64,000 nt of DNA, from contig CM074809.1 of assembly GCA_037447605.1 (NCBI GenBank), positions 1,393,285 through 1,457,284 on the forward strand, given 5' to 3'. Shown in pieces: positions 1-13,469 of the stretch. Position numbers and translations under genes: made by a program. A model generated the notes under the pieces. It did no database searches and was not told the DNA's origin. It was given only the letters and a program-made list of their open reading frames with translations. Position 1 is the first letter of the stretch. Every line of letters begins with the position of its first letter. The stretch is from Zygnema circumcarinatum. Its lineage: Eukaryota; Streptophyta; Zygnematophyceae; Zygnematales; Zygnemataceae.

Positions 1-1006
1 CATCTCCAGAAACCGAATCTCTGCCTGCTCCATTTGCTCCACTTGCTCTACTCCCACTGGCTCGAACTTGAGCTGTATTTCGCCACCTTCAGGGTCAAAC
101 AGCTCATACATATGCTGCCAGGCCACAGCGTAAAGTCATACTCAAGCTCAAGTAATGATCTATACTATGAACTATGCCATAAACAAAGTTATGCATTCTT
201 GAGTGATCTACATCCTGCTTAATTTGCTGCAGATGTTTAATATGTTTGTGTTGTATGTACAATTTGCCGGTCACTTTCTATAAAAATTCACACTCTATCG
301 CATGTCTAAGACTATGTTGAAGAACATCTGCTTATTCTATCTTGCTTTTCATGCCCCTGCACGTGCTAAGTACATGTGGTTGACATGAAACTAGTCGATG
401 AAAATTCCATATCCTTCATGACCTCTCTGTCCTTCAATCCTTCATGACTAAAATCAGATTTCATGACCTTCGAGCTTACAGAGCTTCAAAATACGGAGCT
501 GATGGCCACACCGCAACCCAATAAGCCCGGCGATGAGGCAAAATGGCATTCACACATAAAGCAGAGAAGCAGTGGGAATGTCAAAGAGCAGCGAGGCTAA
601 TACCAGGAGCTCATCGAACAGCTGGCGATACCACGCGCGCATGACGGAGGCCATGCGCTGCCCCAACAATGCAAAGTCCCCTTTGGCCTCCTCATCATCT
701 GGCCCAGTCCACCACCTCATCATCAAGATGCTCCAACCATTTCGTGAACCAAAGCGTCACGCGTAGATCATGATGATACATGCTTTGACTGCTGAACATC
801 TGCTGCTTTACTTTTTTATAATATGCATGCCCACGTGTGTATGCGAGAGAGGGGGGAATAGAAATGGAGGGGAGAGGGAGAGCCGGAAGGAGCATCTTGT
901 CGACAATTCACTCACTCAAACTCGCAGCAAGCGTGCTAACAAGATGCTCTTTAGAGACTTGAATGACCGCCTCTTTATCAACCCGAAGTATGTCAGACTT
1001 CCGAGG
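1..1006 (-). CDS. DUF3754 family protein, 5' part (runs off left edge)
   Basis: Three exons read on the minus strand: 1006-916, 698-604 and 114-1. Acceptors (tcgcag, ggccag, ctggcag) and donors (GTGAGT, GTATTA) agree in phase (1, then 0), giving about 100 residues that stay open to the window edge. The translation includes MRAWYRQLFDELL followed by MYELFDPEGG. This matches my memory of the N-terminal region of plant DUF3754 proteins (Arabidopsis At3g19340 type), which have an RAWY..QFEDLM.LYSLFDP motif. The family has C-terminal membrane segments, which lie outside this window, and its biochemical role is unknown to me. The start codon is not resolved: the first exon shown begins at an acceptor, so at least one more 5' exon lies between about 1.0 and 1.3 kb. 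The family call rests on one motif block and is moderately sure; the exon structure is surer. Confidence 0.62.
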
Positions 1007-2734
1007 CTGCGATTGTAGAGATATACTGGTGTATTCTACCTGCACAAGTTACTCACAGGTAAAACATTGGGTTCTATCGAGATGATGGCTATGTGGGCTA
1101 TTTGTCGTTTCGTAGATGTTTTGATGAAAGATGCAATCGAATCTAGTGTCGATTCAGATTAGTTCCCTTCAAAGGGGGTCCAGTCATTGATTCCCTACCA
1201 TGACTTGAGATGCAGCTCCAGCCGCCCCATTCTGGCCCCTCCCCCATCCTCCGCATTCAGTACTTCATCATGCTTCTTCCAGAGGTCAGATTTTCCATAT
1301 TCTTGGAATACTGGATACAAGCTGTTGTTCCGTCAGGTTTCAGCATTCATATTCAAACAGCGGAATTCTTCCAAGCATAGCAGTTCACCAACCTCACAAA
1401 AGTCTGCATTAAGAAATCGCAAACATTTAAGTAACTGAGAAGAGCCTGTAAGCAGTGATATTTTGAAAAGACGAGCAGCCCCTGTAGGAACTGATTTTTT
1501 TCTTGATTTTTATCCTATTTTAGAGTTTTTTTTCTGGATTTCAAGAGATTTCAATCCACACCTGCGGAAATTCTCTGACTGCGCCTTGTGGAGCGGCTGA
1601 CACAAGAGGAGGCCTTCCAGGAGGCTGAGTGGTCGAGGGAAGAAGCGGCGTTTTCTCATTAATATTTTTTTTTGACATTTTCAAGATATCTTTTTTTAGC
1701 AGATCAGCTACTATGAAAGACCTCTATACTCCGCTGCAGCAATCCTCGAAATCGGTGCGCCTAAAAACTGGTCCTTAACCACATCAAAACAAAGCGAAGA
1801 TCGAACAATGTGACGATTCTATCGCAGGCGGGCACAAGGAGGAGCGCTCTCCCCCTCAATTCCCATATTCTGTACCGCCCCCTTCAAGCGCATGGCGGCA
1901 GCGCCTCTCTCTCTCTCCTCTCGCCAAGTGGTCGCTTTTCTCCCCTCCGCGCGCCACGTGGCACCTCTCCTTCTGCAGACGGCCAGCGAGGACTTTCTCC
2001 ATTGACTTTTGCTGGCAATTTGCAACAATCGGGTCCCGCCACGTGTACATACTGACACGTGGCAGACCGTCATTGGCAGATGCTCTTGCAATTTATACTG
2101 TACTGTAGTTTTAGGGAGACTGGCTCTCCAGAGGAAAGGTAGTGGGGGAAGGGGGGAAAGGCTGCTCTCAGTTGGCGCGGCGGCAGCCATGGGAGCTGCA
2201 GACAGCAAGCCTGCGCAGGTGCGCCTCTGCCGCCAACAGCCGCCATGGCTGCAGAGGCTGAGCTCTTGTCTTCTCCTCTTTCACGCTGAGAGAGTGAAGG
2301 AGCGGGGCGGGGCTGAAGGCTGCCATGGCTGTCGGGGGGAGGCCTGCAGCTCGAGGATGGCATCACGGCCGTCTCGCGGAGGCAGAGAGACAGAGAGGAA
2401 CTGGACCCTTCCTTGGAGAGACTGCGAAGTTTGAAGCTTGTGCGTCTTTTTCTTTTTGAAGCCTTGGCTCTGCCCCTCCTCCATCCTTCTCCTTCCTTGG
2501 TCGTCTCTCTTTCCTTCCTCATCTCCCTTCTCATATACTCTACTATAATCCCACCCTCCCACTTCCTTCCCCCGTTTTTACGGCAGCGTCATATGCATCC
2601 TGCTTTTGTTGTAGAATTTCTCTTGGTTTATTGGGAATTAGGGCATATATCTGGCCCTGTCCAACTTCTGGCTGGGCAGGGGCTCTTTGGACTTGCAGAG
2701 CATTCCGCTTCTTCCGGCTTCAGCTGAGCGCGCA
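1007..2734. other. Intergenic region between two divergent genes
   Basis: No supported coding exon. It should hold the 5' end of the minus-strand DUF3754 gene and the promoter and 5' leader of the plus-strand gene starting near 2735. CCACGTG cores occur near 1955 and 2038. A pyrimidine-rich leader-like stretch lies at about 2455-2575. Short open frames here (for example the one starting with ATG at 2189 in a good context) could not be joined in phase to the downstream exons. Confidence 0.4.
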
Positions 2735-3825
2735 ATGCGGGAGCCTGGCATTACCAAAGAGGGCATCCGCCCACCAGCCGTTGATCCTGGTGAGACAAGG
2801 CAGGTGCACTTTTGGTAAATGGTGGTACTGTGCGAAATGGGAATAGTGTTATTAGTGGTGACATTTTTCCTAATGGCGGTTTTGGTGGCCACACTCAGAA
2901 CTCGCATTAGATTTGCAGGCACATGATCGTACCATTCGTGTACATTCTGGCAAATTTTGACTTGTACTTTGCCTACATGCATGCAGCCACATTGAAATTG
3001 GATTCTTCTACAACTTCAGAAGTTTTGAAGGTCTACAAAGCATGGCAGGATGCAGCAGCTGACCGGATTAATCGAAACCAGGTAGTCCAATCGCTAGAGG
3101 CACACTGCCGGTCAGAATTCACTGGCCGAATCTATGGCCGCGAAATGTTCTGAAGTTTTCCGTTGTAATTTTTTATGATGTAGACATCGATTTATTAAGG
3201 TAGTGAGTGGAGTTATCGTGTTCTGCTGTCTTGTTCCATGAATGTGCCCTTAGGTACAGAGCATCGTCAGTGCGTGTCTCAGTCATTCAGGCAGAGATCG
3301 TGAGAGTCGTCTTCTCACTTACAATCCGCCTAGGTTTGAGGATTGCGGTTTGACAGGAGGACATTCACCTCAAGATAGATGCAGTGGAGGCACTCGCGAT
3401 TAAAATTCTGCAATGTCTCAACGACTCCATCGGGCCCACGAACACTTGTGCTGCGCATCTTGGCGAGGGTATGGTTCTGCATAAGCGTTCTCTGATAAGA
3501 AGCAGAACTATTGTAGAAGAAACTGCGACATTATTTTCACTCGCTTGGGGTTGGCACATCCCTGATCAGGCCTTACCTGTGGTTCTGTCTGGGGCTTGCA
3601 GCGCATGCTCTGCAAGAAGCCATGGCCAACGTGTCTCATGAGCTGATCAAGGTTACGGAACAGTACGAGGCTCTTTTCCGCAGGATGAAGGCATCTGGCC
3701 TCCTTCCAGGAGAGCCGAACACCACCCCCTCGGGAAACTGTCCTTTGACACCGCAGGCTTCTTCGGGAAGCAGCTCGGAAAGTTCTGCAGGAGATGGCAA
3801 GTTGGCCCCTCCTCCACCCATCTGA
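2735..3825 (+). CDS. Small uncharacterised helical protein, 161 aa
   Basis: Four exons: 2735-2789, 2987-3081, 3357-3468 and 3602-3825. Phases run 1, 0, 1 and all introns are GT-AG (donors GTGAGA, GTAGTC, GTATGG; acceptors atgcag, tgacag, cttgcag). The start is the ATG at 2735 because it is in frame with a good donor; further 5' coding exons cannot be excluded. The protein starts MREPGITKEGIRPP. It continues with a mostly helical, heptad-rich body of about residues 20-115, including KVYKAWQDAAADRI, DAVEALAIKILQCLN and HELIKVTEQYEALFRRM, and ends in a Ser/Pro/Gly-rich tail PPPPI. I do not recognise the family. Size and helical pattern suggest a subunit of a coiled-coil complex, which is inference only. 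It converges with the GGPP synthase gene. Confidence 0.7.
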
Positions 3826-4855
3826 TTGAATGGAGGTGGGAAGAATGGCATGCGCCTTTTTTAGGGTTTTTAGGCAGGTAGACTTATATGTAGCTACCCT
3901 CGTTATGCCGTCGTGCTTTGCAGTCTCAAGCAAGTCTAACGTCTAGTTGTAAGTTTCATTTAGATTGTGTCTCTGATTAGATGGAATTCTATGTAGCCCT
4001 CGTCACTCGTTCTGCCTCGACTATTATACATTGTCCTTTAATTGTTTTGGCGCTGATCGTCATTTTCAACCAGGAGTCACCTTTTCAGTGACTCGTAGAA
4101 TGAGAGGCCACCCCCCTTGAGCTTATAGCCACAGCTTAATTCCAGTCTTGACAACAATACCTTCAATGCTAAAGGAGGATTCCTTCTTGAATCTTGCCAA
4201 AGTATAAAATGTTGGCAGACTTTCAGTCATTCATTGCTTTTGTTGGCTCGTACTAGGGCACATCAAACTTAACTATACCAAGCGGAAGCTTATTTTCAAT
4301 AGTACTGACGTTTTTTCATAAGGCACTCGTTTACATTCAGATCGCGATGTCCCCAGAGTCCTCATGGTACAAGATTTACGGACGTTTCTTTTTCAGTATC
4401 AGTGATGATTTTTAAGCCTGACATGCCCCATCATTCAGAAAGGGACGCTAAGAAGATCCTTTTGCTCCAATATATCCCAAATGGCATTTGCACTGGCAAA
4501 TGACCAAAACAATGGGAGTAGTCGGCCAAAGGAGACCATTAACTAACCTCTCGAAACGTATGTGAGCAAATCGTAAGTAGTACTCTCCTGTAAAGAGGTG
4601 GTGACGATTGTTGGCATTGTTGGGACTTCGACATGAAGGCTTGGCCAGGGTAGAATACTGGCATGGAATGGTGAGACCATGCTGAGGACCAACAATCGGC
4701 GTTGTTGAAATGGCATAGTACATGTCAGGGAGATTTCAACGGACTGCACACATCAAGAAGCAGAACTGCATTTGGACCAGACGGTAGTACTCCTTGGCAG
4801 ATGACAAAAGGATTCCGGATAAACTATATATAATGGGAGCGCCTCCTCGCGGTTT
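3826..4855. other. Convergent 3' regions, no gene seen
   Basis: This is the roughly 1-kb space between the stop of the small helical protein (+) and the stop of GGPP synthase (-). It is AT-rich with no open frame that looks coding, and presumably holds both 3' UTRs. Confidence 0.5.
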
Positions 4856-7457
<2,602 letters not shown>

Positions 7458-7550
7458 GGCTCGGTCGTACCCCTGCTCCCCCTCCCCTGCCCTGTCTTAC
7501 TCCCTCCCGGAAGGGGCCGCATGCCCGCCCGGCGCAGAGCCACTGGGGGT

Positions 7551-7560
7551 GCCACGTGGC
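7551..7560. promoter_or_regulatory. Palindromic G-box upstream of GGPPS
   Basis: GCCACGTGGC is a perfect 10-bp palindrome with a CACGTG core, 94 bp upstream of the GGPPS start codon. A second CACGTGGC lies at 7721-7728. G-boxes bind bHLH/PIF and bZIP factors and are common in light-controlled isoprenoid genes. Function here is inferred from position only. Confidence 0.5.
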
Positions 7561-7929
7561 GCCGCGTGATTGGGGAAAGGTCTTGTCAAAGGATAGCGAC
7601 GGATTTAGCTGTTGAGCGGAATTGTAACCATGTGAACGCGTTATTAATCGTGTAACGCTAAACTGTGCACAAGAAAAGGAGATGGGCTGGGCGCTTTTCT
7701 GGCTGTATATGTGACGACGACACGTGGCAAATATACGACAGATCGACGTTTTTGGGCAACCGATGTGACGGACGGTTTGAAGATCCGTGACGGAAAGGAT
7801 GATTAGGTGGCGGAGCGCTATTGGCGGACAGATTCTGAATGAAATAGCTTCACTATGGAGCGGGCATGGAGACCCACACGGGTGGGGACCTAACGGTACG
7901 TCAGACCTGGTTGGAGGCCGTTGGGGAAG

Positions 7930-8036
7930 GAGATGCGGCATGGATCTCACGATGGCGCTCATGCCATCAAATGTACATGGACAAAACCATCATGGGGAAC
8001 CACGAGGAACTGGCTGCAAAGGACCTAAGGACGAAA
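7930..8036 (+). repeat. Promoter-side dispersed repeat, copy 1
   Basis: About 105 bp closely related to 63595-63703. Shared blocks include GGCATGGATCTCACGATGGC, ATGCCATCAAATG, and CATCATGGGGAACCACGAGG. It lies about 470 bp upstream of the GGPPS start. The other copy lies about 390 bp upstream of the AP180 gene start, in the same orientation relative to the gene. Confidence 0.75.
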
Positions 8037-8127
8037 GGAAAAAGCTAGGAGCGGAAAGGTATGCCTAGGCTCAACAGCGCAGCCTTAAAAGCAGCCGCGA
8101 AGGTCGCCAATGTGTGGCACATGGCGC

Positions 8128-8660
8128 GGAGGGAGGAGGGAAGAGGAGGGAGGGAGGAGGGAGGAGGGAGGGAGGGAGGGAGGGAGGGGAGGGAAGGGAG
8201 GAGGGAGGGAGGGAGGGAGGGGAGGGAGGGAGGAGGAGGGAGGGAGGGAGGGGAGGGAGGGAGGGAGGGAGGGAGGGAGGGAGGGAGGGAGGGAGGAGGG
8301 AGGGAGGGAGGGAGGAGGGAGGGAGGGGAGGGAGGGAGGGAGGGAGGGAGGGAGGGAGGGAGGGAGGAGGAGGGAGGGAGGGAGGGAGGGAGGGAGGGAG
8401 GGAGGGAGGGAGGGAGGGAGGGGAGGGAAGAGGGAGGAGGGAGGGAGGGAGGGAGGGGAGGGAAGGAGGGAGGGAGGAGGGAGGGAGGGAGGGAGGGAGG
8501 GAGGGAGGGAGGTAGGAGGGAAGGAGGGAGGGAGGGAGGGAGGGAGGGAGGGAGGGCAGGGAGGGAGGGAGGGAGCAGGGAGGGCAGGGGAGGAGGGAGG
8601 AGGGAGGGAGGAGGGAGGGAGGAGGAGGCAGGGCAGGGGAAAGGAGGAGGGAGAGGAAGA
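8128..8660 (+). repeat. (GGGA)n polypurine tract, about 530 bp
   Basis: Almost pure GGGA/GGA repeat on the plus strand, with occasional GGA shortening and rare C or T interruptions. It gives long Gly/Arg/Glu-rich and, in reverse, Pro/Ser/Leu-rich open frames that are repeat artefacts. It is strongly predicted to form G-quadruplex or triplex DNA. Confidence 0.97.
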
Positions 8661-9689
8661 ACAAGCTTGAGCATAACACTCAAAGCCTGCCAGAGACTAA
8701 GTCACTTAAATGCACGTCTGTCTGATCACGCAAGTGCCCCCTTCCGGGCCCCCCTCATTCATCCCACGCCCTTACACGCTCCGCCGAACCCTCACGAGCG
8801 AGGGACGGGGCAGGTTAGCGAACGGGTGCGTGCCACCGTGGCCACGTGGCTCCATGCCACTGACCAGAGGTTGGTCACGGCCACCAGCATTTCCCAATGT
8901 GTGACCGCGACACGCTCACTTGCAGCACTGACCGGCGGTCGTGGCCCGTGTCCCTCACTCTGACGCGACGCGCGACCCTGCAGATCGCCGCCAGCCCGAC
9001 CGCGCGCACGACGCATGGATCCGCATGGCTATACGCAGACCCTGAGAGGCCGCCTGGGATGGCCAGCCCACCCCTGCACTTGCTGAGGATGCCGGCGGCA
9101 CGCGGGGTCTGAGCCGCCCAGGCCTCGCCATGTCCCCCCACTGCGAGCTGCGACCGTCTTGCTCACCAGGGCAACCGAGCTCAAAGCAGCGCAGCTCCAC
9201 CCACACGCGTCGCACTTGCCGTGACCCAATGGGAGGGCTTAGCCAATCCTGGCCAAGTCCCTGCCGAGCTGGCCCCAAAGACTGCCACAACCTCCCGCCC
9301 ACCTCGCCCGCGCCGCTGTCTCGCCGCTCCCAGTACAAATCAAGCAGCTCCTGGCATCTGGTCAGTTGCCTTCTTTCTCCCAAGCACCATGTTCAACCCC
9401 ACATCAACTCACTTCACGACACCGTGAACGGGAACCTGCGACCCCTCTCACGCCCGTGGTTTGACGGGCTTCCACTCACACCCAGGGTCGCCTTCCAATC
9501 TCCAATTGGAGGGTGCAGGTGACCGATCTTCCCTCCTGCCTGGAGCCTCTGTGAGACTACACCAAAGATCGGACGCACTTTCAGATGGGTGGCAAATCCA
9601 ACCCTTAAGGAGTCTCTATGCTTCACGATTAGAGCCCACACAACGGTGGCGACACCTACGGGCCGCCCACAAAATTGATCTAAGACTGG
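8661..9689. other. GC-rich non-coding stretch, possible retroelement LTR side
   Basis: No gene supported. It lies on the 3' side of the minus-strand Ty3/gypsy remnant, where a 3' LTR would be expected. I could not find a matching second LTR or TG...CA ends. CCACGTGG motifs recur, for example near 8838. Confidence 0.3.
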
Positions 9690-11478
9690 CCGCACTCAAC
9701 AAAACTTCATCTCCCTCAATAAAGGTAAGTGGAGTCCGCTTTGCCTGTCAGGAGCACCGACTTCTGCCGGGAAACCGCCTGAGAGCCGCCCGCCCGCTGA
9801 GGGCTCAGACATCATCAAAGAAGTAAAATTGGAAGGAGTTGAGTCCTGACCAGCCCTCCTCGACAATTGAAGGATCGGGATTTTGGTGGACACCCATGTG
9901 CCATGCACAAGGGATTGATTCTTTGAGATTCAGAAGGATGTGATGAAATTTTAAAAGAATGGAGTAGTATTGACACATTCCTTGGTACGCATTATTATGG
10001 GCATATTCAGCCTACTCCGCAGAGTTGACCCACACATTTGGTGCAGGTCCCACACAATGCCGAAGATAATCTTCCAGGATTCGGTTCACCCGCTCCGTCT
10101 GGCCGTCAGTTTGCGGGTGGAAGGCTGTACTCATAGCCTGCTTGGTACCCACGATTCGTAGCACTTCTTTCCAGAAATGTCCAGTGAATCTGGGATCTCG
10201 ATCAGAAATAATCTCTGATTGAAGCCCATGCAAACTCCATACTTTGTCAACATAGATCCGTGCCATCTCATCGGCCCCAGCTGTCTTAGTAGTTGGTGCA
10301 AAATGCACCATCTTGCTGAGCCTATCGACGAACACTAAGATGGAGTCAAAACCCCGTGGTGTGACAGGCAGATCAGCGATCAAATCCATGCCAACATTTT
10401 TGATTTTGAAGGGAGGATGAGGATTGAGCTGGTGGGTGAACCTGCGCGCGTGCCTGATCACGCCACAGGACAGGCGAAGCACACACTGCCTCCACATCCT
10501 CGTGAGCCCGGCTATCACAATTTATGAATGCCTCATGAGTCTGGAGATTCCCATATGACCTCTGCTGTTGGATCATGCAATCTACTCAGAATGAGTCGCT
10601 ACAACTCAAGTTCTTGGGATGACCAACGCGCGTGATACTAAAAGCACCTATCTGCCAAGCACCACTTTGTCCTTATAGCCACTACCCTGGCCATCCAAGG
10701 AATAAAGGCATCACCAATATAGCCCTTGAATTATTTGCCCAATGTGTGAGAGGAGGTTCGACTGTCTGACTTGGTGGGTGGTTCATGGTGAGACATACTG
10801 GGAAGGGAGAAATTGCAGACGCTGCCTTCATCTCGACTTGTCTGTTCCTCCATCACCTGAGTTGATTGATGCACCATCCAGGCTAGATGTCGCGACTGCC
10901 TGCTCAATGGATCCGCCACATTCAACCTCCTTGGTCGATAGACCCCATTGACAGTCCAACCTCGTTGAAGGAACTTGGACTGACGGCTGCCGCAGTTACG
11001 CTCGCCGGAGAGAAGAGAATGTCATGTCATGATCCGCGGATAAGCGAACGCCTTCTTCCCTCTAAATAACATTGCCATGTCCTTAGACGCGGGATCATGA
11101 AGGAGCTCTTGTCAGCCGGCAGAATAATTGCGTCCGATTTTCTCATCTACGGGTTTCGCACTAAGAGGTCGCCCACCCAAATAGTACGCTTCCCAGAGCG
11201 ATCGCACGCATCACAAACCACCTCATATGGTTTGGTAGGGCCTCCGACACCAATGTAGGTGCGCTGATCAACAAGCGTTCTGTACTCAAGGCCTCTTGGC
11301 ATTCAGCGTTGAATGTAAGTGATTGGACGCTGCCCAGCCCAGTCGCCAAGGGAGTAACAAGTTTGCTAAACCTTGAATAAATTTACGAAAATAATTTGCA
11401 ATCCAGGAAGAATTGCAACCATGGGTAAATCAGCTACTTCCCATGTTCACTGCAACTCACCCTAGCTGGGCCCCATCT
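9690..11478 (-). mobile_element. Ty3/gypsy retrotransposon remnant: RNase H and integrase, cut by assembly gap
   Basis: Read on the minus strand from the gap inward. An RT/RNase H region at 11349-11161 has FNAECQEALST and SAPTLV. The RNase H end at about 10925 has NVADPLSR. A 168-codon integrase core lies at 10518-10012 with the D,D,E context (GMDLIADLP, SDRDPRF, TDGQTERVNRI). Frameshifted continuation to about 9700 includes the integrase C-terminal motif GDEVLLS. Stops and frameshifts separate the blocks, so it is not functional. Gag, protease and most of RT would lie in or beyond the N gap at 11479. The family is the same as the plus-strand copy at 13.5-18.1 kb, since both share EMARIYV and a HxGVH motif after the integrase. 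Confidence 0.88.
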
Positions 11479-11578
11479 NNNNNNNNNNNNNNNNNNNNNN
11501 NNNNNNNNNNNNNNNNNNNNNNNNNNNNNNNNNNNNNNNNNNNNNNNNNNNNNNNNNNNNNNNNNNNNNNNNNNNNNN
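11479..11578. other. Assembly gap of exactly 100 N
   Basis: A run of 100 N, the usual placeholder for a gap of unknown size. The 5' part of the minus-strand retroelement stops here, and sequence of different character begins after it. Confidence 0.99.
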
Positions 11579-13469
11579 TTCGGCGCTACCAATCTGTCCA
11601 GTAGCGAGTCATCTGTCTGCAGCGATGCGCGTCTGGGTTAGCAGCGGTTATGCTTTGTTAAGTGCAGATGGTCAATCTTTATTCGCGAACCGTACTGCTT
11701 CCCAGCAAAGGATTGGGCGTAGAAAGGATACGGGCGGGTTGATCGACCTTTGTCTACCGAGTTTGAGGTTGTTTCTGCATCTGCTTGGGGTCTCCTTGGG
11801 ACTTACTTAGATAAATCGGCCGCTTGGCGGCTTATGTCAGTTCGAGAGATTGTATGTCAGAAGCGCTGCGTGGCGGAGGCAACCCGAGGTAAGTCATCGA
11901 GGAAAAATATCCACCCCGAGGTGTTCGTCCCAGCAGCGGTTGGATCCGGATGGAGCGGTGACAGCGTAAAATTAGGTGGCGTACGGCTCTTGTTCTACGT
12001 CGTGACATCTTAGTGGTATCCATGAGCATGCCAAAAAGCAAAGATGCAATCACGCGCCTTATAACTTTGCTTAATGCGTAGGCGAACAGCGGGTACTGTC
12101 GGCCTTCAGCGTATACGGAATGCGTAATCGCAGGCTGAGTTATTACGTCCTGCGCCCACGCTGGCCTTAAAGCAGCAGTAGGTATGGAAAAATCCATCGA
12201 GCACTTGACCATGATTTAACCCGTGACACCACGAGAATAACAACATCTAGGCGAGCGGATTAGTGACAAAACACGAATGCGCCCACGGTAAATTGAATCT
12301 TGAGGCGTGTGGTTATGGTGCCAAAAGTTTACGACCACATCTTCCATCACCAAAAATTACGATTTGGTGAGAGGAAGCCAGACAAGTCAACAACTTAGTC
12401 TGGTAATGAAATTAAAATTGGCGCTGAATCAGTAAAACTACTACTGAGATGCGCATGATGAATCGCGAAAGATGGGTACGGTGTCGCCAGTGGAAGAGTA
12501 GCCCTTAATACGTCACGATGATGGAGAGCATGAAGTCCGCTTAAATCAAAGTAGTGCAGCGATCGGCGGCAAAGCTGGTAGAAGTATCCGCTGATATGGC
12601 ATTAAGGATAATCGCACCGCTGAGATCTTGACCAACTTCAGTTAGTATGGCTAAAGTCCCGTCGAAGCATTACAAAGGTATCAATCGTACAAACTTGAAA
12701 CATATTGGTGATGCGGCTATGGCAGTAAAAGCGGCAATGCTCTGATGATACAAGAGCCAGCGTTACGATTTGAAATCAACGGTGGTGTTCTCCATTCATC
12801 ATAACATTACGTAGAAAGAGTGAGTCGCGATTAAAATCGAGAATGGAATCAGCGTTTAGATGCTTTTCGGAGCGCGAAGTCACAAATACATAAGTAGTCG
12901 TCCGTGCATGCGCCCGTGTCATTCGAGAATATCAAGGGATTTGTAGTGCAAGCGAAGCCTCTACAGAAGCCGTCAGCGGCATTTGCGATCCTTAATCCAT
13001 CTTACTCCGCCCCTTGTGGCTCTTCTGGCTCTTTGGTGGTGCCGTTCCGGCCCTTTTCATGCTTGTCACTTGATGCTTTTGCGGACGATCGCCGCCGTAT
13101 GGCGGGCTGCTTGCGACGCCGGAAACTTTATCGTCTTCGCCTTGCGTCTTACTCCGTTTCACGTAGGTAAGCCTGCGCCTTAGCGAGAAAATTTGTAGAG
13201 GCGAGAGTTGCGCTCGGCTTCTCTTACGCGGTTACCCCCAAGCGGAAATGAAGGAAGAGGCTTCCGTGCACTTTGGAGGTGAGTGGGCGTGAAGGTCAGC
13301 CTTCTTTGCGGGCGTGGAGCGTGAGCGTTGCGGCTCATTCTAGCGCCGTCTCGCAATGCTTTTGGAGTCTGGAGAGGAATGCCATCTCTTGACGATCTTT
13401 GGCACGAACCCCTGCGTAGCGTCTTCGAAGGTTAATTTCTTTCCGTGATGATGTTAAATCACCGGTAGC
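11579..13469. other. Unrecognised sequence after the gap
   Basis: No open frame or domain I can support. It may be the 5' LTR and leader of the plus-strand Ty3/gypsy copy, but this is inferred only from position. Its look, with frequent single-base interruptions, matches the decayed or noisy stretch that follows. Confidence 0.35.

Noticed and set aside
2009-2727. Several overlapping 90-150 codon frames upstream of the small helical gene
   Set aside because: They overlap on both strands in GC- and CT-rich leader sequence, and none joins in phase to the downstream exons.
8045-8963. Long Gly/Arg/Glu and Pro/Ser/Leu open frames (up to 300 codons) on both strands
   Set aside because: They are the unavoidable translation of the GGGA repeat, open in all frames, with no start context or conserved content.
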